Source: Hygrocybe punicea (Eukaryota; Basidiomycota; Agaricomycetes; Agaricales; Hygrophoraceae). From it: a stretch of 64,000 nucleotides of DNA. The notes beneath the pieces were generated by a model. That model was given only the letters and a program-made list of their open reading frames with translations. It did not search any database and was not told the origin of the DNA. The first letter of the stretch is position 1; each line of letters begins with the position of its first letter. Shown here piece by piece: positions 44,987 to 55,402 of this stretch. Made by a program: the position numbers and the translations under genes. Location: positions 5,146,001-5,210,000 of the forward strand of contig OY744465.1 in NCBI GenBank assembly GCA_963556145.1, given 5' to 3'.

Positions 44987-46622
44987 ATGGTCCAAGTGAC
45001 AAATGCACGGTGATTGGGAGAAGTCCAGGCATCTGTCGAGAAATGTACACGCCCAGGGTACTCCTGAATTACGTATTGTTAATGTATGTAAGATAGTGCA
45101 CTGTCAATGGCAGCTTACTTGTAGAAGCTGTGCAATCCTCCCTTGACACTTCTCAAATGCAGCTTTGATATCATGTGAAATCATGTCCTGCAATGGCAAC
45201 GCAATGTTTGGACGTCCAGTGGTGAGAAGTTCTCAGAGTTCCCGGTCCTCAGATAACACTAGTGGGGTGATTGCTTTCAGTGACCCATTTCTTGAGGTGT
45301 GCGCTGCATGAGGCAATTAGCAATGTGTGAATATGTGAATCATCCAAAAACTTACCAAACTTCTGGGTTCATGTGTACACGATGTGAGTAGTATGCCGGT
45401 TTCTGGCCACCTCGGGTGAAGAGGGCAAAAATGGAAGGAGAATCACCAGGACTGCTGGCCATGACACCTTACACAGCCTCTTCACCCCAGCATTTCAGCA
45501 CGTGGTGTTGGAGATTGGCTGTAGACGTCTTGTCCTTTGAATCTTGGAACCGGCGGACACCACTGGCATCCATCTTGCATTTGCATGCAGCGCATGTGAA
45601 GAAGTGACACAAGTGACCATTGTGATACTCAATGGTAATGTTGGGCTTGAAAAACAAGTAAACCAGAGAGTGCCAGGTTTTCTGTAGAGTTTCTAGATGG
45701 TAATTCAGCATGATAACAAAAATGTGAATGAGAATTTAATTACCCAGTTCTTTTTCTGGCTCAACCATGGCACTTTCTCCCCCAGAAGAAATACTGATGG
45801 TGCTGTTGGCATCATCACAGCTACTGACAGACAAGTTTTCGCATTCGAGGACAGATAAAGTGTTGGACAGTGTTGAACGAGAGAGTTTGGCCTTCTTGAA
45901 CAGTCGTCCGAAAACCTTCTTTCCCTTCTTGAGAGCTGACTTGACAGAGTCAACAACCCTTGAAACAGCCGAGTGCAAACTCTTGGATGATGTAACAGAT
46001 GGTGCACCAGACTTTGAAGGAAGGGATGAAGTGACAGAAGGTGCCACAGACTTCGAAGGGGTGGCAGTGGTGAGAATTGGAGACAGTTTTTTTTTGGGCA
46101 TGATGAAAATGGGGAAGTGGGCTACTTACTGTGACTACACTATCAGAGGCGCTTTTTATCCCCTCCTTAGACCACTGTTCAATATCGGAGTATTTCATAG
46201 ACAGAGAGGAGGTGAGATTGCCAATTTTGAGGGAATCAGATTTGGGACATGTACGTAACCATCAAAGCAATATTGCAAAGCTGGGTGTGCGTGGAGGATA
46301 TGAAAAACCCTTGAGTACCAGTGGTATACAGGTAAAGGTGATGGTGTCACCAAGGGTCCCAGGATAACACACCGTGACCCTTACCCCTGACACCCTTAGG
46401 CCAAACCCACGGTTTTACCCCTACCCCTGTGGAACCCTAACCATCATTGACTTCAGCCATGCTGAACTTTCAGACGAGGAGCCCAGGATGGAGTATGAGA
46501 TACAGAAGCTTGTCAAGGTGCTAGATGGTCATAATGCTTTGGTGGAGGAGCAACGGGTAAAGAAGATTGCCAAAAGAAGGGCTAAGTTTATGGCAGCACA
46601 TATTCCTGCAGCCCCAGATTAG

Positions 46623-47017
46623 TGTCTCATGAAATGGTGGGGTTGAATGGACATGATATCACAACATACTTTGGTCGACAGTACTACTGGGGCAATGGTG
46701 TACTACATTCCCATTTGGAGGATTCTTGTCTGCCCCAAATTGTTTATCCAGATATCAATCTGACTATTGAATGGGGAGGTTTCCTGACTAGGTACTTAAC
46801 ACTAGTAATCAATGAACCACATACAACTAGAAAGCAAAATGATTTTACAGTAAACACAGAACAAGTTGAAAGCAGAGATCGAAAGCGCAAAAGCAAGATC
46901 AGAGCAACACAGATAGCAAAGCAAAGTTGATAGCAGAGAGTGAAAACGAGAACAGAGCAACACGGATAGCAAAAGAAATTAAAGCAAAGCACAATGATGA
47001 AAGGGGTATTTGAGGTG
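46623..47017. other. Spacer with short A-rich near-duplicate
   Basis: Follows the kinase stop codon. A short frame (46622-46930) has no domain. An A-rich segment with repeated AGAGCAACACRGATAGCAAA (46902-46921, 46953-46972) is a local imperfect duplication. Confidence 0.4.
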
Positions 47018-48790
47018 TCAACATCTGGCCCTCTCCTTTCCACATGCATGGACTTCAGGGCCATATTCACTGATAAGGGCCTCTTTCTGTTCATCAGTGA
47101 ATGCGAGTTTGATAGCAATGGTTAATTCTGAGCAGGCTGTGGCATCTTCAAGTGTGAGTGATCCATAATGCAGATAATATGTGGGATTCTCTTCAACTTC
47201 TGAGGTGAGAGTCACAGTGATGCATAGGTTTATATTATCAGTGTCTGGAGGAGTGTGAGGTGCAGCAGGAACAGAATTGGTGGCTGTTGCAATCCCAGGA
47301 GGGTGTAAGCACAGGAAAATGGCAGGATGGGGTGAGTTGTAGATTCCATAATGCAGGGACAAGAAAAGGATGTCTCGATCGCTAGCCTGGATGAATGTCT
47401 CCTGCACAGTTGACCCATGTGGGTAAAGTGCTAGGAGGAGAAGAGAATACATATGATGGATTCTCATGACTTTTCAGCTGATTTCAAGTGGTTCTTGATG
47501 GCATCAGCAGCTGTCTTCTTCCCTCCTGAGTTTGTTGCTCCTTCTGGTATTGTCTTCATCACATTGCTTTTCCCACCACGGGTGGACTGGGTGCGTCTCT
47601 TGTTCTTTCTTGTTCTTTCATCTTTGTCTCCATTGTCCTCATCTTTGGTGCGATGCCCCCTTTGTTTTGAAGGTCCAGCACTGGAATCATCAATGGTGCC
47701 ACCATCGTCTAAATTGGGAGGTTGTGTGATACGGGTTATTGCATCCTCGATCGTGGCAATGTACAGGCTGACCTGGATCTTACAATACCAAGGACTCTCA
47801 CATTTATCTGGGAATATGAGATTTGAGACGTAAAGTGTTTGGGAACTGCGATGATGGAAGCCAATGCATTCATGGTTGCTAGAATGAAGGACAAGAAACG
47901 TGGTGTCAGCGCCCATGGCTTGTGCCCAGGCCTGGTTCAGAATGATATCAGGGTCAATGAGGGGATGAGTAAGTGCCAAGCTGACCTGCTGCAAAAATAA
48001 CTCCACTTTGACAGTTTTGGGCTTAAAAGATCTGTCAACAGGTTGAGGAAGGTGGCATGGGGGGTCATCTTCTTGTGACAAGAAGAAGAATGATTGTTGG
48101 CTTTCTATGATAGGAGTGGAGGGTGGAGATGGCAAGGGTATCATCAGAGAGGGTATGGCATCTCCACTGATGACTTTTGCGTCATTCGCCACCTCCCACC
48201 CATGATGATGGTTTTTTTTTTCCCTTGACAGGAACAGAACCTCCAAATGAATAATGGCCATTCATTGGAGTCAACCAACCTGAGGATACCCCACATGGCA
48301 TCTTCATCACCAATGGTCAGGCTTGTAATCTCCCATGTAGCAATATCATGCATCCCAAGTTTGAGCTTTTCGAGAGCTTTTCATTTGGACTCAGATATGA
48401 AGTGCAAGAATGGAATGATTGCTCCTTGAAATCGAGGAGTTGGAGTACACCATCAGTGATACCATGAGCATATGCATTAGAAGCACCAGACCAGGAAAGG
48501 CAGCTTGACTATTTCTCAGCATGTGGATAAAGAGCAAGCGTAGATGCAAGAGGTAAGCAGAATCTTGAGGTGAATTCTTTGTAAAATTCAATGACTGATG
48601 CCTCCCACTTCATCCTCTTGTCAACTTTCTCGGTATCATCGGTCAATTGTTCCTTGGAGAATAGCCCACGACTTCCTGGCAATTGACCAGAATTACATGC
48701 AGTGGTAATAGACTTTGTGGTTTTCTCAAGGTCTACCAGAGTTACATAGACATATCTTTCTGTATCAGTATCACAATTTCTTGCAATCAA
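47018..48790 (-). pseudogene. Unrecognised gene, fragmented into several frames
   Basis: Four consecutive minus-strand frames look coding but are not joined: 48790-48509 (YVYVTLVDLEKTTKSITTAC, EFYKEFTSRFCLPLASTLAL), 48383-48225 (ALEKLKLGMHDIATWEITSL, ILRLVDSNEWPLFIWRF), 48261-47464 (KVELFLQQVSLALTHPL, WYCKIQVSLYIATIEDAI, then a Lys/Arg/Asp-rich tail) and 47467-47018 (TYYLHYGSLTLEDATAC, IAIKLAFTDEQKEALISEYG). A TGA at 48381-48383 interrupts the second, and a run of ten A/T near 48212-48222 shifts frame between the second and third. It may be a multi-exon gene or a decayed one. I do not recognise the family. Confidence 0.45.
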
Positions 48791-48990
48791 CAGTAGAGTT
48801 TATGGATTTCTCAAGGTATATCATACTTACAAAGGCACATCTTTCTGTATCAGTGGTACCTTCCCTTGTAACCGACTGTGGACTTTATAGATGTCTCCAG
48901 TGCTCCCATAGTTGTCAGGGCTTATCAAGCACTTAAATTCATGTATCCGCAGTTGACCTGCAATTAATTCTTATGTCCCTTTCTCAGCGG

Positions 48991-49855
48991 TGTAGAGGCG
49001 AGGTCAGGGTGGCTGCGGAATAATAAAGATGATCCTAACCAGAGGGTGTCAGCGTAGAAGTGACAGTGGATAATCAGTGTTGGGGATAGTGGTAAAAGTG
49101 TAGTAAAAATAAAGCCGCCATGTAAAACTATACAAATAATAACAAACCCGGCGATGAACGGACTGAAAACAGACAAATAATAATGAACCCGACGATGCCA
49201 ATGATGTCAGGTACGGTGGGTTGAGTCGGGTCAGGTCGGAAACAATGAACGAGTAATGAAACAACAATAAAGACGATGAAGTGAACTATAAAAAGCTAAG
49301 GATCTACGTGGATGAGCATTTGAAGGAATTAGAGAAGATTCTGACTGTAGGAAAATGGGGACTAAGGGTATCCTTTTTGTATGGTTGTCGGGGACTGTTT
49401 TTATAATACATGTGTGTGTAGTCTACTTTCGGACATGTCTATTTTGGCCAATGGAAACTACAAAGAAAAGCTGGAATGGGGATGTGGAAAGGGGGGTTGC
49501 AAAGCAACATAGACAGGAAAATGGAAGGGAAAATGAATAGTCAAGGAAAAGATCTAAAATGTCCTACATATCTCCAAAAGAACGAGGGGATGCATAAATA
49601 TGGCAAGTCCGAAGTCGGGGATCGAGTCCGATGAGATCTGTCTCCTATAATTAGAACTCTGGGACTTCTGAGGCTGCCAGATTTGGTCCAAAAGCGGCTG
49701 TGACAAAGCGGCATACGTTGGGTCATGTCGGTCATGTTGGGTCATGTCACGTCGGGTTACGTCAGGTTGGAATGGGAATCGTTTGGAGGTGTTGGGTTCG
49801 TCCAGATTTGTGATATATCGACGATATGGACTCAGGGGGACATCAAGTCTCTACA
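48991..49855 (-). repeat. Isolated LTR of the element A / solo-LTR family, inverted
   Basis: Read on the minus strand it starts TGTAGAGACTTGATG and ends CTCGCCTCTACA. It contains the same CCGACGTGACATGACCC-type repeats, TATAAAAACAGTCCC and GTCACTTCTACGCTGACA segments as the solo LTR at 26742-27723. The flanks (GCGG left, TATC right) give no duplication, so it is a recombined or truncated copy. No reverse-transcriptase sequence lies next to it. Confidence 0.75.
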
Positions 49856-50692
49856 TATCCAGGGTACTTTAAATAAAGACTATCCTTGGTCAATACTACA
49901 TGGACTCAGGACTTGGATGTGTGAGATAAGGCCAATGTGGTGGTTGTGGAATTGGGTTTGACAGGACGAGGCGGGTGGTGGATGACGCGAATGGGTACAG
50001 CGGATGGTGACTAGCGGAACTCGATGGATGGTCGGAGGCTGAGAGCAGGGAGTAGAGAACAAAACTGGGTGAAGCCGTTGTCCAGAAAATGAAAGAAAGT
50101 ATGCGGAACTGAAGCAAAAGAAACTAGCAACACTAAAACAAAGTGGATATGAAAGAAGAGGCGGAAAGCTACAAGTGTGGGACAAATATGCAGCAGAAAT
50201 GCAAAATAGATGAAAGGGAATAAATATTGGGGGTTAGAAAGAAAGGGTATGGGATAAGATCAAAATGTGAAATGGAATCGGGAGCAGGTGACAGAAACAA
50301 TGAAGGCATGAGCGGAAACATGTAGGGCATAAGCGGAGATGACATAAAATGAAAGCAGATGACAAAAAACAGTTGTAGTCAGGTCGGGTTAGGGTCGGCC
50401 GTTTCGGTGGCTGTGTCAACGGGTGGCAGAAATGGTGGCATAGGCTGCGGAAAGCATAAAACAATAAGCTTGGTGACATGGGCATAGAGATATGATGACG
50501 AGGTAAACATGCTATGACAACGGCAGAGGTTCGATATGATATGATGACAATGGAGGTTCAATGGACGATGACGGAGGTTCAATGGATGACAATGGAGGTT
50601 CGATAGACAATGGTGGAGGTTCGATATGTCGATACTAATATGGGGGCGATAATCAACGGATGTGATATCAGCCTCATACCAGGCAGTTCAGA
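49856..50692. other. Non-coding stretch with GGAGGTTC minisatellite
   Basis: No supportable gene. From about 50520 to 50630 four or five imperfect units of roughly 25-30 bp repeat GACAATGGAGGTTCRAT. The rest is A-rich sequence of unknown origin between the isolated LTR and the hAT-like element. Confidence 0.5.
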
Positions 50693-51189
50693 TAGTGCTA
50701 CCAAAGTTCAGTTCAGTCTAGTTCAGACCCATTTTGGCTGAACCCTGAACTGAACTCCGGGTTCAGTTCAGGATTTCACGTGAACTGAACCTGAACTGCC
50801 CTGAACTGTTCAGATATTTTTTTCAGGGCCTGAACCAGGTTCATGAACGGTTCGGACACTCAATTTTACAGTTATCACATATTCTACATGTAAAATTTCA
50901 CAATTTATTATTAGATGTTCTAATTAGATGCTCTAACTAACTACAAAACTCAATATATTATTATTAAAAATTCAATCTGGCGCTGGTGAGGCACCCATCT
51001 CCCTGTAACCTCGCGAACATAGCCCCGACATCAACTGACACCGGGCTGCGTGTTCGCGAGGTGTTAGCCGGAGGTGGGGACCTGGTCCCGCCTTGGCGCT
51101 GGTGGTCGCACACCTAGTGCAGCGGGAGTCGGTCGGTGCACCGCTCCCATTGCTCCCCTTGCCTCCGTCGTGATCCGTCGTCCTCATCC

Positions 51190-51660
51190 TTGTTGTTGCC
51201 ATCGTGTTGCAGTTGCCATTGCCATTGCCATTGCCATTGCCATTGCTGTTGCCATTCCATTGGCATGGGGCATTGGTGTGAGCGTGAGCATTGGCGTGGG
51301 CATGGGCGCAGGTGAGGGTGAGGGTGTCGGTGTGGTCGTGGGCGTCATTGGGCTGGTGTGTATAGTAGTATTAGCTGACTTCGTTAATAAGAAATACAAA
51401 CTTACAAAGGGCAGCAGGGTTGGGTGCACCTTCCCCGCTGCTCTCTTTCTTGGGTGTGGTCGTGGTCATGGTCATGGTTGTGGGCGTTGTTGTCATTGCA
51501 TTGCCGGTGCCAGTGCCAGTGCCAGTGCCATTGCCATTGCCATTGCCATGGAAGTTGGCATTGGCATTGGCGGTGGCATTGGCATTGGCATTGGATGGGC
51601 GTGGCATTGGCGTTGGTGTTAGTGTGGGTGTGGGTGTGGGTGTGGGTGTGGTTGGGCTGG
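51190..51660. repeat. GCCATT/GTGGGT-type microsatellites
   Basis: Runs of CATTGC and related hexamers near 51206-51250 and 51490-51600, and GTGTGG units at 51620-51655, inside the hAT-like element. Long low-complexity frames over them are not genes. Confidence 0.8.
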
Positions 51661-51772
51661 TGGGGATGGTAGTGTTAGTTGTTACTTAGTAGTAAATAAA
51701 CACTTATGATTGGCAGCAGGGTTGGGTGCACCAACCCCGCCGCTCTCTTTCTCTCGTTTGGGGGTTATTCGT

Positions 51773-52567
51773 TGTAGAGGGTCCTCGACCCTCTGAGGCC
51801 GTAACATCGATATCTAGCGAATCCGCTCGAACCCGACGTCTCTAGCAATCTACGTTCGAACCCGACGCAACCCGACACAACCCGATGCATACCGACTAGC
51901 ACGGCCGCTCACGTACCTGGACGGTCTATCTCCTAAACTCACGGAACTTCAAATATCGAAGATAGATCTCATCGGACTGGGATCCCGACATCGGACTTGC
52001 CTTATTCACGCCTAGCGTCTCCCTTATGGGGATATAGTAAAGTATATTGCATCTTATATGGTTTTTCATATCTTCCACCCATTTTCCCTGTCATCGTCGC
52101 CTCGCAACGCTCTTCCTACTTCCCCATTTTTATTCTCCTTTGTCTCCTCTCATCGGCCGAGGACTCTCGTCCGAATCTAGGTACACAAATTTGTAGTATA
52201 AAAACGGTGCCCAAGCGCCGTCTCAAAATAAGAAACCAGTTCCCCCATTTCCTCTCTCTGAGAATTAAGTCTCTCAGTAAATTCCATCGCACACATTGCT
52301 CGTCGGATTCCTCGACGCCCTCCCCGTCGTTCTACCGCCTTTATCTCAACGTTTCTCGTCACCCGACACCCGACCCGCCGTACCCGACATCGTCGGCTTC
52401 GTCGGCTTCGATCGGTCTCGATAGATTTCAGTAGTTTACTCGGCGGCTTCTTACTCCTTATATCCTATTATCTTACTGAAGCTTGTTAGACTATTCCTAG
52501 TCACTTCTACGCTGACCCCACAGGCTTAGGATTATTATTCCGCAGCCACCCCGACCTCGCCTTTACA
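51773..52567 (+). repeat. 5' LTR of element A
   Basis: 795 bp, from TGTAGAGGGTCC to CCTTTACA. It includes repeated CCCGACRCAACCCGA and the TATAAAA box. Confidence 0.92.
52197..52203 (+). promoter_or_regulatory. TATA box in the 5' LTR of element A
   Basis: TATAAAA, 424 bp into the LTR; conserved in the 3' LTR and in the related solo LTR. Likely drives gag-pol. Confidence 0.55.
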
Positions 52568-52569
52568 TC

Positions 52570-52586
52570 TGGAGCCCACCGCGAGG
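52570..52586 (+). other. Primer-binding site of element A
   Basis: TGGAGCCCACCGCGAGG lies two bases after the 5' LTR and is shared with element B at the equivalent position. TGG complements a tRNA CCA end. Confidence 0.65.
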
Positions 52587-53146
52587 AATAGTCTAGCACC
52601 ACCATAGCTTCCTCTTCCCGTATCCCTCCCTCTGACCGTCGTCTTCGAGAACTTCCTCGAAGAACTCTTCAACAAGAACTATCTTTAGCCGCCTTCGACC
52701 CGACAATCGACGACGACTTCTTCCAGCTAGTACCCGACCACCTCGCTCGACATAACAATCTCCCGCTCGTCTCAGGGTCAAACACCCCCCTATATCTCTC
52801 ATCCGACAGTCTCGAATCGGTCGATATACCGATAATTACCATCACACCCGACTCATCCGATCTCAGTTCGACACCCGCATCGCCTACGTCCCCGACTTCG
52901 ACCTTGTTAGAACCCCCGTCCACGTCTTCGCTCTCGATATCGAAAACTCCGTCATCGTCATCGTCTCCGTCTTCGCTCTCGACATCGAATAATCCGTCAT
53001 CGTCATCGTCCCCGTCATCGTCATCGCCTACGCCGTCATCGTCCCCGTCATCGTCTTCGCCTACGCCGTCATCGTCCACGTTACCCGACCCGCTCATCGC
53101 ACACCCGACAATCGCTTCATCGACATCTCAGCTCCTTCCACCCACA

Positions 53147-55402
53147 ATGACTTCGACCTCTGGATCCTCGACCGCTCCCCACGTCACCGCTCCCCATGTT
53201 ACTCCACGACAAATGCCCGCTCGCGGTCACTCCACGGCCCCGACCTTCGACGGGAACCCGCTCAATTTAAACCGTTTCTTCGAAGAAGTCGAGATACTTG
53301 CTGCCGATGCCGCTCTCGACGACGCAGGACGCATTAAGCATAGTCTGCGCTACGCGTCGCTTAGCGACTACGAGCTTTGGGCAAGTTTACCTAGCGCGAC
53401 CGGCGTCGATTATGCCGCATTCAAGAAGAGCGTACTCGTGCTATACCCGGGCACGGAAGACGATCACCGGTACACTATGGCGGATCTCGACCGTCTTACG
53501 CACACCCAAACCGCTTACGGTATCCGTACCCGCGCCGAACTTGGCGAATATTACCGCGAGTTCATCCGGATCTCGGGATTCCTCTTAGACAAGGGTCGAA
53601 TCTCTCCCCGAGAACGCAACATCGCGTACGAGAACGGCTTCCATGTCGAGCTTAAAAAGGACATCAAAACCCGTCTGCAGTACCAAAAGCCGAACCATTT
53701 CCATAGCGACCCTTACGACTTCCAGGACTTCCACAATTGCGCCCACTTCCTGCTGGCCGGAACCGCGGCCGAACCGTCCACCGTCTCTCGTCTTTCGTCA
53801 ACGTCGCCCGCCGCCATCCGGTACTCGACTCCAATGGAACCCGCCACCCGCTACCCGCCTCCCGCTCGCTATGACCCGGTCATTCCTAAAGCGGAACCGG
53901 TCGAACCTAACGTATCAGACCTATTTCGTCTCGTTTCGCAACAACTCGCCGTCCTCACGCAAGCCCTCACCGAACGCAGCAACCCCCCAAAGCCGTGTGC
54001 AAATAGGGCTGAGCCGACCACCGTGGGACAGGGTTTCACCAACTTCAACTGCCTCTTTTGCGACGATCCGTTCCATCGTATACGCGATTGTCCCATCTGC
54101 GAGCAGTACACTCGAGACGGAATATGCCGCAAGAACGAGCACAGCCGCATCGTGTTGCCTAACGGAATGTATCTTCCAAAGGCTATCGTCGGCAAAAATA
54201 TGAGGGAACGCTTCGACGCGTGGCACGCACAGAACCCCGGCAACCGCGCTCCCCCTGCCCGCAACCCCACAGAACCGTTCCAACGCGACCCGCCGCCTCA
54301 TGTCAAAACTAACTTCGTCTCCGCCGTCGAAGTACCCACCTACGAACCAGAGGTCACCACCGAGTACGCCGACATCTTTCAGTCCACGACGTCCGACATC
54401 GACAACGACAACGAACAAATTAAGGTTCTGGAAGCCGAAGTGCAGCGGCTTCGTAAACGGGTTAGATTCGACGGTGTAGAGATCCCATCAAAGGCGAAAG
54501 GCAAGTCTAGAGAAACGTTTCCCAATTTGCCCACCACTTCCACGTCTGTCCCCGCCGCGAAACCCGCCGAGAAAACGGCCAGACCTATCAACGAGCAGCC
54601 GATCACCATAGTCCCCCCTTCGAACACGCGGCCGACCGAGCCGACCGCCCTTGTACCGCGCACTCCCCAGAACCTTCCCACTTCGCACCCCCAATACCGC
54701 TACCAAGCCCCCATCGAAGATCCCGGTATCGCCAAATCCGTCATCGACCGCGCGCTCGATTCTCAAGTCTGCATTTCGCAGCGAGAGCTTTTAGCCATGT
54801 CGTCCGACGCCCACCGTCACATGAAGGACCTCACTACGTCGAAAAAGGTCACCGCCGAGAGTAACAACGTCGAGGTCTTCCACTTTCACGCACCCGAAAT
54901 CCCCACTCGCGCCTGTCAACACTGTCAGGAAAACGTCCCGCTCGTCGTCGGCCGCGACTCAGTCCCTCTCCGTGCGGTCTACCCGCTCATCAACGGCAAA
55001 TTCGTATTCGAGTGCGTCCTCGACAACGGTTCCATGATCATCGGCATGCGGCGCGATATTTGGGAGAAACTCGGTTACGGCCTCCAAAATATGAAGATGC
55101 GGATGCAGTCGGCAAATAAAAGCGACAACGACACCCTCGGCCGGATCGCCAACCTAAAATTCACTTTTGGCGACGTCGATCTTTTCCTCCAAGTCCAAGT
55201 CGTCGACGACGCCCCCTACGAGATCCTCATCGGCCGCCCGTTCTTCACGCTTTCCGAAGCCCTTACGAAGGATTATAAAAACGGAGAACAACAAGTCACG
55301 ATCACGGACCCAAACACCGGCGCCGTCGTCACTTTGCCCACCATCGAGCACAACCAAAAGAACCGACGAGAGCGGTCTGACACCGGAAAGCCGGATTTTT
55401 AG
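53147..55402 (+). CDS. Gag polyprotein with zinc knuckle and retropepsin-like domain (element A)
   Basis: The frame is open from 52592, but the first in-frame ATG is 53147; upstream is a Ser/Pro/Thr/Asp-rich stretch, so the true start may be non-ATG or the N-terminus may begin here. Capsid-type sequence follows (FFEEVEILAADAALDDAGRI, SDYELWASLPSATGVDY, LGEYYREFIRISGFLLDKGR). A CCHC zinc knuckle (CLFCDDPFHRIRDC) lies near 54047-54090. The C-terminal 140 residues form an aspartic-protease-like domain: FECVLDNGSMIIGM with DNG at the catalytic position, and PYEILIGRPFF as the second conserved ILG-type motif. The protease in the gag frame rather than the pol frame is worth noting. The frame ends in TAG at 55400-55402, overlapping the pol frame by 22 bases. 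Confidence 0.85.
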   Translation: MTSTSGSSTAPHVTAPHVTPRQMPARGHSTAPTFDGNPLNLNRFFEEVEILAADAALDDAGRIKHSLRYASLSDYELWASLPSATGVDYAAFKKSVLVLYPGTEDDHRYTMADLDRLTHTQTAYGIRTRAELGEYYREFIRISGFLLDKGRISPRERNIAYENGFHVELKKDIKTRLQYQKPNHFHSDPYDFQDFHNCAHFLLAGTAAEPSTVSRLSSTSPAAIRYSTPMEPATRYPPPARYDPVIPKAEPVEPNVSDLFRLVSQQLAVLTQALTERSNPPKPCANRAEPTTVGQGFTNFNCLFCDDPFHRIRDCPICEQYTRDGICRKNEHSRIVLPNGMYLPKAIVGKNMRERFDAWHAQNPGNRAPPARNPTEPFQRDPPPHVKTNFVSAVEVPTYEPEVTTEYADIFQSTTSDIDNDNEQIKVLEAEVQRLRKRVRFDGVEIPSKAKGKSRETFPNLPTTSTSVPAAKPAEKTARPINEQPITIVPPSNTRPTEPTALVPRTPQNLPTSHPQYRYQAPIEDPGIAKSVIDRALDSQVCISQRELLAMSSDAHRHMKDLTTSKKVTAESNNVEVFHFHAPEIPTRACQHCQENVPLVVGRDSVPLRAVYPLINGKFVFECVLDNGSMIIGMRRDIWEKLGYGLQNMKMRMQSANKSDNDTLGRIANLKFTFGDVDLFLQVQVVDDAPYEILIGRPFFTLSEALTKDYKNGEQQVTITDPNTGAVVTLPTIEHNQKNRRERSDTGKPDF

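Larger units (their letters stand above)
38133..46101 (-). pseudogene. hAT-family transposase, split by LTR element B
   Basis: Exons in order: a Ser/Lys-rich N-terminus (MPKKKLSPILTTAT, 46101), a BED-type zinc finger (CAACKCKMDASGVRRF, TSTANLQHHVLKCW; 45711-45469), ISHDIKAAFEKCQGRIAQLL, VHFSTDAWTSPNHRAFVTWT, then LTR element B, and on the far side HFKYEGNMLTFLLDIIEVPE, SSNDKQTKELTKKK, CNHARCFNHTIQLAAQTL, HWNLTYDMIHFAVKYWSPI, WWVDNRKDFPNLSRMALDYL and the dimerisation exon ending LCLGSWSRQDLVVTKDLLDV (TAA-type end at 38133). The residue before NISSND that is normally the first catalytic Asp reads Asn. An in-frame TAA lies at 45471-45469. The protein is therefore inactive for several reasons. 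Confidence 0.85.
37951..46439 (-). mobile_element. hAT transposon with full-length transposase, interrupted by an LTR element
   Basis: The ends TAGGGTTCCGCAGGGGTA (37951) and the inverse TACCCCTGTGGAACCCTA (to 46439) are inverted copies with two mismatches. An exact 8-bp duplication ACCATCAT flanks them (37943-37950, 46440-46447). Removing the element and one duplication restores the kinase reading frame through GQATIIDFSHA. Without LTR element B the hAT is about 3.5 kb, a usual size for an autonomous element. Confidence 0.9.
37454..46622 (+). pseudogene. Fungal protein-kinase-like gene, frameshifted and split by a hAT element
   Basis: Kinase subdomains appear in order: LEIGEGACSKTHGGIL (glycine-rich loop-like), NIACKIAIDEIQ with the ATP-binding Lys, EEYRIYMHLVKKRVSSGIPK, ILVMKHAGHSL, then after a small intron MHNAGVVHCDLDLRNLLI (the HxDLxxxN catalytic loop). 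At 37950 the hAT element starts. On its far side the frame continues with IIDFSHAELSDEE (the DFG position) and ends at TAG 46620-46622. A one-base frameshift near 37606-37611 separates the first two segments. It resembles the kinase-like families expanded in Agaricomycetes. Sequence upstream of 37454 may belong to the same gene, but its start is not resolved. Confidence 0.78.

Noticed and set aside
26742..49855. LTRs at 26742-27723 and 48991-49855 as the two ends of one large element
   Set aside because: They are in opposite orientation and differ in length, and the first has its own GCGG target duplication, so it is a separate solo LTR.
51074..51689. Gly/Val/Ala/Ile-rich frames over hexamer repeats
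   Set aside because: Microsatellite translation; no start context or domain.
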